Shown here: in pieces, positions 1 through 10,540 of the stretch | How positions within the stretch are numbered: position 1 is the first letter of the stretch | How the letters are laid out: every line of letters starts with the position of its first letter | Source: Melampsora larici-populina 98AG31 | Taxonomy: Eukaryota; Basidiomycota; Pucciniomycetes; Pucciniales; Melampsoraceae | Assembly (NCBI RefSeq): GCF_000204055.1 | Contig: NW_006768770.1 | Coordinates: 784,195-848,194, forward strand | Length of the DNA: 64,000 nucleotides | Direction of reading: 5' to 3' | Notes under the pieces: generated by a model | Database searches by the model: none | The model's input: only the letters and a program-made list of their open reading frames with translations | What the model was told of the DNA's origin: nothing | Program-made: the position numbers and the translations under genes

Positions 1-1900
1 AAAAAGTTGGTAAACAGCTATGATGCAATGATTCAATGATCTTCTACACTTCCCAAATTCGCCATTTTGAGCCATTTTAGCTAGTACAAATATGTAGTAT
101 GATGTAATGTGATCAATAGATCTTCTACAAGTGATTCTTTATTCATTTACCCAGCAAAGATGACTAATTGCTACTGCCAAGCTTTTCTTATGATCAATTT
201 GTGATTTGTTGAATGGTAAACAGCTATTATAACTTCTTTAACTCATATATATTTTCGTCTCCAATCCTTTATAAACCCTTTACTAATAATGATTCATCTT
301 CTTATAGTCAATCTTCATATATAAATGCCTTATCCACCTTCATTTCTAATATTAGAAGAGTCTTTTTGATTACCAATCAATTCTAAGATGATGGTGCTGT
401 GTATGAATGATGAAAGAATGTGTTTCTGATCTTCAATAAGGACCAGGCGCAGATTCGAGCGATTCTTTACTATTTGAAGTACATTAGAGTGGTTTTTGGC
501 TTTGGTATCAGCAGGAAGGTTAAACTATAGGACGAGTGACAGCCTTGTGGATGTCACTCAGTCACCTATCTAATCCCATGCCTGGTGTTTGAGATACCTC
601 GATGACATGCCGATGATTGAAACTTCATCCTGGCTGCCCGATTTCACCTGCCCCCTTCTACAAATCCTCTTTTACATATTTCAAGTGGGCAAACCCATAG
701 CTATCATTCGTGTCATCTGGGTGAAAGGCACCTTGAAAGCCTCGATTAAAGTGCAGATGAGCACTTGAATCCAGTGATGTGCACTCTAAACCAGTCTCCA
801 AATAGAAAATAGACTGGTTTTTGACGTCCTGCGCAGTTTTCTCATCACGAGATAACAGAAATAGCGATAGCAGAAAAAGGAATAGAAAAGCACCTTCCTA
901 TTCCTTCACTAACAAAAGGACTGGCTGCGTAAAAGCCCCCAATGCTGCGTTTGCCCGCGTCATCGGCTGTGTAGATGACGTCGAGCCTCACTGAAACTAT
1001 AGGAGGCTCGACGTTTTAAAACGAATGTTAAAGTTGATCGGACTGTGCACGATGTCTAAAAGTGGTCCTTTGTCTACTTTGCAAGCGAAAACGTGAAAAA
1101 TCTGGTAAAACGAGTACCATATCGACAAAATAGTAATAACGAATCGCTCGAATCTGCGCCTTCTCTCTAATGACTAATTCATCTACCCTTTTCATTTGAT
1201 TTCATCAGCTTGATTATCCATCATGGTTGTTTGAGCTCATAACCATCTTCCTTAATCCAAAAATCGAAAATCGAAAATTTCAACCTGTAACAACCCATAA
1301 TTCACACTGATACAGCCACTACATATCCCATAATACATCTTCACTTCCTCTTTACCTCGCTGTCTCGTTTTCACTCGATCGATCTCGATCTCGATCTTTC
1401 CTTCCAACACTCTTCACTTCATCAATCTGTAAGTCATCTCATCTACCTTTCATTTACAATACTACCTTCAAAACTACCAAACTAACCAACATGATCTCTA
1501 AACACCACTAATCATATGTATTTAAGTTTTCATTTTCACTCGTTTCTCTTTCTTCTCATTCAATTGAATATTAATTTGTACTTAATGAACCTCTCTTCTA
1601 ATAAATGTTTCTATTCTTTTCTCAGTTTTTTCTTTTCTTTGTTTAAAATGAATAAAAATAAAACTAAAACTAAAAGTTAAATAAGTGTTTCAAAAATAAA
1701 ATATGGTTTTGAATATATTAAAGGAGCTTCTGTCTTAAGATTTGTTTGTTTGTATATCTTTCTTATGAGTTGTTTGAATTAAACCATGAAACATTGAATG
1801 TCAAATCTAAAACTATGTGTACTATAATAAAAAATTGGTTTTTGACTTTTAAAATGAAATATATAAAAATTGATAACAATAAAATTAAATGAAAATTGAT
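1..1900. other. gene-free AT-rich stretch with one TIR element
   Basis: No coding frame that I can support. The only clear structure is the inverted-repeat element at 446-1160. The rest is AT-rich with pyrimidine-rich runs around 1320-1640. Confidence 0.6.
446..1160. mobile_element. MITE-like element with ~30-bp terminal inverted repeats
   Basis: The left end GGCGCAGATTCGAGCGATTC (446-465) recurs inverted at the right end, finishing at 1160, and the match continues imperfectly for about 10 more bases (TTTACTATTTG versus GTTATTACTATTTTG). Inside are two clean hairpins: AAACCAGTCT/AGACTGGTTT (788-820) and ACGTCGAGCCT/AGGCTCGACGT (978-1014). There is no transposase frame and no convincing target-site duplication, so the element is non-autonomous and its superfamily is not assigned. 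Confidence 0.55.
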
Positions 1901-3237
1901 TTAATATATGTTAGATTGCAAAGTTATGATGTAATTAATATGTAATAATAACTCCTGCTCAATAATGATTATCAATAATTTAAATTTTGATTTTTTTTTG
2001 ATTGATACCATGATCTGCGCACCACACCGGGGCCACAGGTGGATTCTATGGATATCATGTAATTTCCAAAGCCTACATGGTCGAGCTATAATGTGCCATG
2101 CCGCTTGGAGGCAACCAAAGGCTCTTTCAATATCCTTTTGAGCAGATTCTTGTGCTGTGGCGTGGTTGAGTGAGGCATCATCTTGTGGCTGATTGATTGT
2201 CTTGATCAAGACAGGCCACTTTGGGTAGATGCCATCAGCAAGATAATAACCGTGTTTGTATTGATTCCTGTTGACCTCAAAGTGCATCCTTTCATCAGTA
2301 CCTGATTGGATATTTGTCAGTTTTTATTCAGGATGCTTGTTCTTGAAATAATAACCTACCGCTTAGAAAATCATTAAAGAGTGGAGATAAATTCAAAACG
2401 TTGATATCATTCAGAGAACCAGGGGTTTTGAAGAATGCATGCCAAATGCGAGTGCTCTTGGATGCAACAGCTTCTAAGACAATTGTAGCTTTTTTTTCTT
2501 TGCCTTGAAATTGTCCTGCCCAACCGGAAGGACAGTTTTTCCATATCCAATGCATCCCGTCAATGGAACCTTTGCATCCCGGAAATCCTTGTGCCTTGTA
2601 CTCCTTGGTGATCTTATTGAGCTCATCTGGTCTTGGAGGACCGAGATATTTTGGACCAAAGATCTCAATGACTCCTTGAACAAACTTTTTCAAACACTGA
2701 ATCGCGGTTGTCTCTCTAATTGAAACAAGTTCGTCTATAATATCCGCTGAAAGTCCATATGCCAGTTGGCGTATTGCACAGGTTACCTTTTGTAAAGTAG
2801 ATAGGCCCAGCTGAAGGCAGCAGTCCTACACGGAGAAAACAGTTCATACGAATCCAACAATCTACAGCTTGTCACGAGATACATACATATCTCTGAACCC
2901 AATATATATCATGGGCTTCAAGCTGTTCACAGATATCGAGAAACCTTTCTCTGCTCATTCTAAACTGTCTTTGAAAAATTTCATTATTGAATTGTGGATT
3001 CTTGTTGAGATAGTTTTGCATCAGACGTTCATGAGCTTCCTCTCTATCTTGTTTAATCCTTCTTCTTCAATGCTTTTGTTCTTCATTCATCTGTTCCTCA
3101 GTCAACTCCAACACCAAAAAAGCCTCATCATTATCTTCCTCAGTGGCTTTGCAAAGTCTCTGGAGGTGATTGATCAAAAGCGTGTTTGAAAGTAGATCAT
3201 TTATTTGCAAGTTGTGTATTGGATTGTCATTGTCCAT
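1901..3237 (-). pseudogene. PIF/Harbinger-type (DDE_Tnp_4-like) transposase, degenerate
   Basis: Read on the minus strand from an ATG at 3237. The recognisable part begins near 2825 and runs without stops to about 2359; it includes the motif GCKGSIDGMHW. A small intron follows (donor GTAGGTTATT, acceptor CAG before 2310). The next exon carries YYLADGIYPKWPV and the ERAFGCLQ region typical of PIF/Harbinger nucleases. The 5' third is damaged: a TGA at 3067-3069 stands where the reading HRRR would give arginine, and there are further stops or shifts near 2877 and 2830. The transposase would cut at TIRs as a DDE nuclease; this copy cannot make the full protein. Flanking TIRs were not found with certainty. 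Confidence 0.75.
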
Positions 3238-3362
3238 GGTGGATAATTTGAGTTTTGTTCAAGTTTAACCTTGAAGATTGAAAATTTGAAGAAGAGTTGT
3301 GAAGATTGGTGAAGGTTTGAATTTTGCGGATTCTTCAAAAAACTACAATAGTGGGACAGTGT

Positions 3363-3394
3363 CCATTCTGTACAGTACGTACTGTACAGAATGG
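3363..3394. repeat. 32-bp perfect palindrome
   Basis: The half-site CCATTCTGTACAGTAC is followed immediately by its exact reverse complement. The neighbourhood (3340-3490) has several further GTAC/CTGTAC-rich partial copies. It lies between the transposase start and a GC-rich repeat island, so it could be the terminal or subterminal part of a transposon or a protein-binding site. Confidence 0.85.
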
Positions 3395-3499
3395 TATATA
3401 TTTCAACAATAGTGGAATTACATGTTTCTGTACGTACGGCTACAGTACTTTACAGACATGTACAGTAAATTTACTGAAAATGTACTGTTGCAATTCAGC

Positions 3500-4500
3500 C
3501 TGAGCCCCAACCCAAAAAAAGCGGGTAATGGCCTACCCGGCCCCCGAACCAATACCCAATGAGCCCCCCCGCCACCAAAACCTACCCCGAACCGATGAAA
3601 ACCCGGCTCTCAGACGCCACCCCAACCCCTATCCCAAATGCCAAAACCTGCGGGGAGCCGGGGGTCCCCGCGGATAAAATCGGGGGTTTAAGCATTATGC
3701 CCCCCCCGCCCCCGAACCCTAAGGGGCCCAAAAAGCCTGACCAAACCTGCACTCCGAGGGTTTGGGGCTCGGGGAACCCTTGGGGCATCGGTTCCGGGCT
3801 CAGGCTGAGTCACGATTGTGGATGCTCTCATGACACCAAAGCCGTGGCACCACATGGCATCAGGGCACCGGGTGTGAGCGTGATGTAGTCATTGGGTGAG
3901 CCACTACATTCAGGTGGTGGGCGCGGATTTGGCAGAGAGGGGCGCGCCCGCGCAGAATCCATTGTCTGGGACGCGCCCAAACAGCAGGGGGCGTGTGGGC
4001 ACGCCTTTGAAGCAAAAAACCATTAAAAACATGAAAAAATCTTCACAGACACAGCAATCAAGGCTGTGATGAAGCTCAAACACAAATGGGGATGTGAGAA
4101 AAGCTGTTTCAAGTCAGTATGACCACACTTTCAAGATAAGAATCACTGAAAGTTTTTGTTCCAGAACTAGTTTAAGCGTCTCCCGACTCAGATGAGCTCA
4201 TCTGTAGGGCTTTCTCTGCCTTGAAAGTTAAACGGACCAGAATTACAATTTCATAGGCTTCCTCTAGCCCAAGATTAGGCCCAAGAAGACCTCCTACACT
4301 TCAGACCATCCAAGTCTTGCGTATGGGCGTGCCACCCCCTAGTGTTTTGAGAAATATATGACGCGCCCGGCGCGCCTGGCCGTGCGCGCCCTTTGACGCA
4401 CCAAACGCGCCGCGCCCACCACCTGACACTACATACATGAGCCAATACATCTCGCATATGTAACAGGCTGAGTGACAGCCACCTCAGCTGTAACGTAGTG
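3500..4500. repeat. GC-rich repeat island with inverted CCACTAC/GGTGGTGGGCGCGG arms
   Basis: Base composition changes abruptly here to runs of C and G. From 3559 the + strand is open but encodes only Pro/Lys-rich low-complexity sequence, so I do not call it a gene. GGTGGTGGGCGCGG at about 3912-3925 recurs inverted near 4408-4421, and AGCCACTACATT at 3899 recurs inverted as AACGTAGTGGCT ending near 4503. Both arms continue with matching GGCGCGC and GGGCGCG blocks. This looks like a non-autonomous TIR element of roughly 600 bp embedded in GC-rich repeat DNA. Confidence 0.5.
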
Positions 4501-4537
4501 GCTACTCAAAATAGTCCAACATTACCCTCACCCATCC

Positions 4538-4935
4538 TTATGAGGGCGACCGATACATATCAGTCGCGTTTGAGTCGCCCCGTGGTGTACTAAGATCCTC
4601 AATACGATACCAGTATAGTCTCATGGCTGTGATGATATTTGCAAACAATCCAAAACCAAGCAAATTTATAACCCAAATCAGCAGCCGCTTCAAAGTCTCC
4701 AAAAGCCATTTATAAATGTTTTGATTTAAAGAAGAAAATGAACCAGTAGAAGCTATATCAGTGCTAAGATAGAGTGCTTCTGGTAAAGGTTGGTTAGCTG
4801 ATGCATGCTTTGAAATTATCTCAAGTGCTATATCAGTATATCTAACTAATAAAGGATTGGAGATACAAGTAGCAGGAGCATTTGATTTCTCAGGTGAATG
4901 TTGAGGTTCAGATCGAGATCTTTCACTAAATTTTA
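4538..4935 (-). CDS. C-terminal exon of an unrecognised protein with a hydrophobic segment
   Basis: The minus strand is open for about 130 codons up to a TAA at 4538-4540 and has no internal ATG start, so it must be a downstream exon. The translation begins with a Ser/Glu/Pro-rich stretch (SRSEPQHSPEK). It then has an amphipathic segment and a hydrophobic segment (LLIWVINLLGFGLFANI) about 45 residues from the end, followed by a short polar tail. This would fit a tail-anchored or membrane-attached protein. I do not recognise the family. A likely upstream exon lies at 5464-5616. The 5' end of the gene was not found. Confidence 0.5.
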
Positions 4936-5463
4936 AAACTTTTCTAGCCCGTTTGATTCAATTGAGAGGATCGGAACATGAAAATCATCATTGTACTGTT
5001 GAGTAAGTGATTCTAGATTGACCACAGGGATTAAGATCTTTCAACTCGATGGAGGGATAAAGGGGATAAAGGGAGTCAAATTTGAGTTGGATTGTGATCA
5101 GGTGAAGGGAATGAGATAGGTTGTGAATGAGTCGATCGATCGCTATAACTGTTTTGTAATTGAGGTTTAGGTTGAGATGAAGAAAGATCCAATTGATGAT
5201 ATCGTAAATTAGAAGCAGTCTTTAGAAGCAGTCAGAGCAGATGAATGCTCAAGTTCATTTGATAAGATCCATTTCAATCAGTTTGTTTGATATCCATTTC
5301 GATCAGTCGGTCTCATAGATTCCATCTCGATCGGTTCGTTCTTCCATTTCAAGCAAGGCAGATTAGTATCGTTGCTATTAAGATACAAATATGACAGAGA
5401 TGCTTACAATTTGCAGTTTGATTTAATCAAGATAAAGGAACAGGTGGAAGTAAAGGTCTAGCA

Positions 5464-5616
5464 TACCTGGATTGAGATTGTCGCGGTGAGTTTGTTTCAA
5501 TCGATTGAGGTGGTTTAGCTTCACTTGTTTCTACAGACACCTTTAAGTGCGGAGCACAGAAGTCTGGAGACGGTATCACTGTCTTCACAACTTGTCTCAC
5601 TGGTAAGAGACACTTT
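5464..5616 (-). CDS. probable upstream exon of the same unrecognised gene
   Basis: Minus strand, open from an acceptor-like GAAAG near 5616 to a donor GTATGC at about 5463. The translation contains LLPVRQVVKTVIPSP and a Ser/Pro/Gln-rich end (SPRQSQSR), similar in style to the next exon at 4538-4935. The link between the two is inferred from strand, order and composition only. Confidence 0.35.
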
Positions 5617-6444
5617 CACCAGCTGGTAAAGGAAGGGATTTATCAAGCTTTTGATTCTGATTGATCCTAATTAGAATGATCACTTGAAATGCCTTTTTGG
5701 TCTTGTTGGTTTCTGAGTACAACAATCGTTCATTTTATTCGCACTCGATAATTGTTAATTCTGAACAAGGACCACCAAATTAAGACAATGGAATTTTGAA
5801 AACTATGAACAATGAACTAAAGCTATCGACCAGTAATAGTATGCTTGTCATCACCAAACAATCATAGTATGTCCTTTGATGAGATGACCCAGCCTAAAAT
5901 GATCGATTCGTGTTCAAAAAACAAAGCAAAAAAAGAAAAAACCCACCAAGCACAAGACACGAGATCACAAATTCAAGTGATGGACACCTCAAGTTAACAT
6001 CACAGCTTTCTCATGTTGATGATGGATTCATAATCATACACTGTGTGGGTCCTCCAATTAGATGGCTGATCAGTTAACAATTAGGAATTGGAATTCAAAA
6101 AACGAAGAAAAAAACGAAAAGAACAAAAAAACACAAAAATGCGAAAACCGAAGATTGGGTGCAGACACCTCGCGTCTTGGCTTCCGTAGATAAATGTATA
6201 GAATACAAATGAGAACATAAGAGTTGTGATAAGGTCATGAGAGATTACAAATGAAAACATAAGGGTTATGGTAAGGTCATGCGAGCTCGACCTTTTTTCA
6301 CACTAATACATATATAACATTTTATTGTTTTAGGGGATTGTATAAGAGTTCCATATTACCCAAACATATAAAGACAGTTAGCTTATATTATTACATATTG
6401 TATATAGAGAGAGACATGAAACTTGATCATAACTCACCAATATT

Positions 6445-6565
6445 GGAAGTGCCTTCCAGCTCTGGAAGGGGGCAACTAAATGCCTCCGCAAAGGAGAGGC
6501 AAAGCGATCTAGGCCTCCGAGTGTAGAGGCTCCTCCGTGGAGAACCACCTTCGGAGGTGCCTTTT
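6445..6565. repeat. cluster of short GC hairpins built on CCTCCG/CGGAGG
   Basis: Within about 120 bp are several self-complementary pieces: GTGCCTTCC/GGAAGG, CCTCCGCAAAGGAGAGG, GCCTCCGAGTGTAGAGGC, CTCCGTGGAG and ACCTTCGGAGGT. They stand out from the AT-rich flanks and look like the remains of an inverted-repeat element. Confidence 0.45.
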
Positions 6566-7379
6566 GAGTTGGCAAGGTGAATGTTATCTTGCTCTCCTTT
6601 GAAGGAGATCCATCGAATGAACCGCCTGCGCAGCTTACAAGATTGTAGGAATTCATGTAATCCCTAAAAAGCATTCTCAAATAAATCAGTGGATTCAATT
6701 GATCCCAGGTATGATCGCTCCACTTACTTTCAACTGTCTTCTCAATGACATTTTGACGTTAATGGAGATATGATATGAGGAATGAAATTGTAAAGGTTCG
6801 TGGTGTATAGGTATCAAACGCAACACAATTATCTAGCTGTGTGGGAGTGGAGTAGCAATCGAGATAGTGGATTGTAAGTTTTAAGCTGATCGATTGGTTG
6901 TAAAAGATTACTTCAACACAGAAGGAGAGAACATCAGGCACTTACGCCGTGAAAGGTGAAAAGCAACTGGTGGTATTGATGTAAGACTTTGGGATAATTA
7001 AAGATTCTCAGAAATTATACAAAAAGAAATCGATCGTGAGCGATGTGAAATTATGAGAGATTCTAAGAGAGTAGGTGACTCGATTGGATAGAATAGCAGA
7101 ATAAATTGCAAAGGCGATGATCTAAAAGGCTTTTCTACTTGAAACGAAACGAGTATAAGATATATAGATTTATAGTGAATGGTAAAAGATGGAAAGAGAT
7201 ATTGTGAACGTGGTGGTTTAGAGGATGTGGATAGGAAAAGGGAATCGAGGACGAGCTCTATTTATAGTAAAAAAATCAGTCACAAAGCCAAGGAAGCAAG
7301 ACCACTATTACAAGTCGTTTTTACACTGATAACTGTGTGGAATCGTAAGCGACCCACAACTTGATTGTTCAACTTAAGA

Positions 7380-8620
7380 ATGGTATAGGTGCACAAATAG
7401 TTTTGTGATGATTGGAAGATGTGCAAGCATTGGCATTGCAAATTGTTTCCATATAGCTTATCTCGTCTTTCACATCTAGAAAGTTCTATTCCAGAAGAAT
7501 AAGTGTTTTTCCATGTCAGTATGTTTCTTAAGAGTCATAGAAAGGAGCATAATAAATTGCATGTTTCCGAGCATTGGCTCACCTACTGATAGACTTTGTT
7601 GTGGCGCTTCAGGTCGTTTGAATGTTTTTGAGTTGTCCCTGGACTTCAGCTTTACAAGCCGGATTGGTGCTGAGTGACATTAACTGAGACCCGCAAGTTG
7701 ATCAGTCATCACTCAAAAAAGGTATAGGTCTAGAAATGCTTTCGTGATGACGATGACCAAGAACTCTGGATAAAATTTCCAGATTCTTTCCAGAAATTAT
7801 ACCCTGGTAAGACCAATCTACAGAAGTACTTTTTGTCAGTATACTTCTTAATATCGCAGAGAGCTCCATAGTTCATGGTGTTTTTCTCAGCGTTGACTCA
7901 CTTTCTGATATCTGGTCTGACTGACTGAAGTCTTTTATCACACAAACGCTGCAACTTTACGCTCCACTGATACTTGTGCTCAGTGGAATTAAATGACATT
8001 CAAGGCAATCATTCATCGGTCAATAAAAAAGGGTAGGTATACCAAGCCCTTGTCGTTTTTTTTCAAGACCCTCAAAGAGCTGACGAAGTTGTAGATTATC
8101 TCCAGGAAGGCTATCCTTTGTCTTTCCCATATGGAACGTGCTATCGCAGAATTGTAAGCAATCTGTGTCAGTAAATTGATCTGCACAGTCCAGCTCTACA
8201 TACTACTTGTAGCTTTTGCTGAGCCTCGGGGGTAACCCACAATTCGATTTCGTAATTTATCCTGAAGACGTTTGTGCCTATTTACAAGACAGAATGAGGT
8301 TGTAAATTCTTTCCAGGGGTCCTACTCTAGTAATCCATGTAGACTGCTCTATCGCAGAAAAATGAACTGTTTTTTGTGTCAGTATGTGTCTTAAGGATTG
8401 TAGAGAGGTTGATATTATATGACGTGTTTTCCAGACTTAACTTACGGACTAATCAATTCTGATACGTCAGTTGAGGTCTCTTGCATGATTCCAGCTGTTT
8501 CAAGCAGTCTAGTTTTACATGCCAGTATCTCAACTTCGACATACTTTCAAAGGTCGCATGTCCTATTGTTGCTTTGGAATCATAAACAGTTCCAGAGCTT
8601 TTGTCAGATTGAATCTTAGA
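7380..8620. repeat. decayed tandem repeats, unit ~320 bp
   Basis: Related phrases recur in order: AAAAAAGGTATAGGT near 7385, 7718 and 8028, and TGTCAGTATRYTTCTTAA near 7514, 7830 and 8374, each followed by a GCATTGGCTCAC / GCGTTGACTCAC-like block. The copies are strongly diverged. No coding capacity is evident. Confidence 0.45.
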
Positions 8621-9349
8621 GTAAAGCGACTGATGAATACACTACATACCAAACTCGGACATCTTGTTGAAGTCATACGGCTGTAAAAGCCTATCAAAAA
8701 CCTTTACTTGAGAAAGACCGTAGTGTCCTGAAGCATTCTTCTCCTAAAGCACAAAGCGTCAATTTTGACAAGCCTCAGGATCAAAACATTAAGTCTTACA
8801 ATCCTTGTTTCCTTCAGTTCATGGAAGACTTACTTCAGATGTCGACGTTTCGACTTTCTAGATGCGATACTTATGGTGGTGCGGAGGGGATGTACATGAG
8901 TTTTGTTTTGATGATCAATAATCTCCGCGTGACATAAAGCTTTTGATGAGGACTTGCAGAAGTTTTTTTTCGAGGATCAGCTCCTTCATCCAATCGCCTG
9001 ATCCTACGACCATGAGCTTCACGCGTTCCGTTTTCTCCTTTTTCTCAAAAGACCGTTTTAGATGTCCTCTCCCTACACCATTCTGTCGATTTGAGAACGA
9101 TGTTCATCATCCGTGAACATCATATTCTGATCACAAAAGCCATTCGAGGAATCCGTTGATATACCTACGATTTTCGAATGAACTTGCGAAGGAGCTTTTT
9201 AGGCTCTCATTGTGATGCATCAATCTTTTCTGGTGATACGAACCTTTTTGTATTCTAAAGGCGTGATTGACTTCAATCTTGATATATACTATAAATCAAA
9301 AGACAATTAGTAAAGACAACACCTTTAAAGCTTAATGTGATCAGTTTTC

Positions 9350-10540
9350 GATTTGGTAACATCACACTTACCCTCTACCCTTCTTCCTAGTCTTCCTTCC
9401 ATTCCGTAACATCGAGGTCTCCCTTCTCCAGAATTGGGATATCATCCAACCTAGTCCCTCCACCCTTCTTCCAAGCCTTTGGTCCATTCCAAACGATCAG
9501 ATGTCTCTCCTCAAAGACTAGGATACTATCAATTTTATCATAGTTGTGGAGTCGTTTCTCACTCGTCCTTCAAAACTTCATATGGACCCGCGCCCACTTT
9601 CTTTCGTTTACTTTACATAGATTCTATCAGTTAAGAAAATAACTCAAACGCTAGCCTCAGTATGATCAGTTGACGATCTTGTGATACATCAATCATCCTT
9701 TTTCGAAAAATTCAATTTTTCCTGTCTTTAATCGATTCCAAGACCTCACGCTATTTCTCTTCAAGGGTTGAAATATCAATAATGATATCTAAGTTATGAA
9801 AAATATTCACCATAGTCAATCACAGACTCTTATACTGCTTATAGAAATTGCACTCACTTTCTTCCGTCTCTTGGTATTTCCCCGTCTCTTAAGTTAATCT
9901 CCTATGACTCATCCTAGGAAAACTCGCCTTGCCCTTTCTGTATATGGAAGTCATATGTTTACCCAAACAGAAATGTTGGACGTCTCATTCAAGCTTTCTA
10001 GAATCTTAACAAACCACATTTGATATACCGATACCAAGATGAACAGTACCAAAGGTTTTCATAATTTGTATCGCGATCTCTCTTGAAACTTAGAAAAGTC
10101 ACTCTCCCTCGTCGCAAGAGGCCCTCGAATATCCTCGATAGTGATTTAAAACTCAAACACTATATATCGCAATCGCGCCCATTTTCTCCCGTTTCTGTAG
10201 ACTTCTTGGGCTCTTACATTTCTTTCCTGTAAGTTTAACTCGTTCCAGGAAACTTCGCCTTGCCTCGTCTGTATATCGAAGCGAAATGTCTACCTAAAAA
10301 GAGATGTTGGACGTCTTCGTGAAGGTTTCATCAATCTTCATAAACTGCGCTTGATAACCGACATCAAGTTGAACAGCACCATAGGTCTTTGTAATCCGTA
10401 TCACACTTTCTGTATATTGAAGCTCTGTGTCTTGTCAACCGAACATACTACGTCTTATTCAAATTTTCATGAATCTTCATACACCAAGCTTGATATACCG
10501 GGTTCAAGATGAACAGCATCCAAAGTTCTTCCTGTGCAAG
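9350..10540. repeat. decayed tandem repeats, several unit sizes
   Basis: Two ~80-bp copies around CCCTTCTTCC..CCATTCC lie at 9370-9530. Three copies of a block with CTGTATAT.GAAG, ..GACGTCT.., GATATACCG and AAGATGAACAGYA lie near 9940-10050, 10270-10390 and 10405-10520. The order of phrases is kept while the bases are diverged. Confidence 0.45.

Noticed and set aside
3559..3888. 109-aa Pro/Lys-rich frame on +
   Set aside because: Open only because of C-run low complexity in a repeat island; the opposite strand is equally open.
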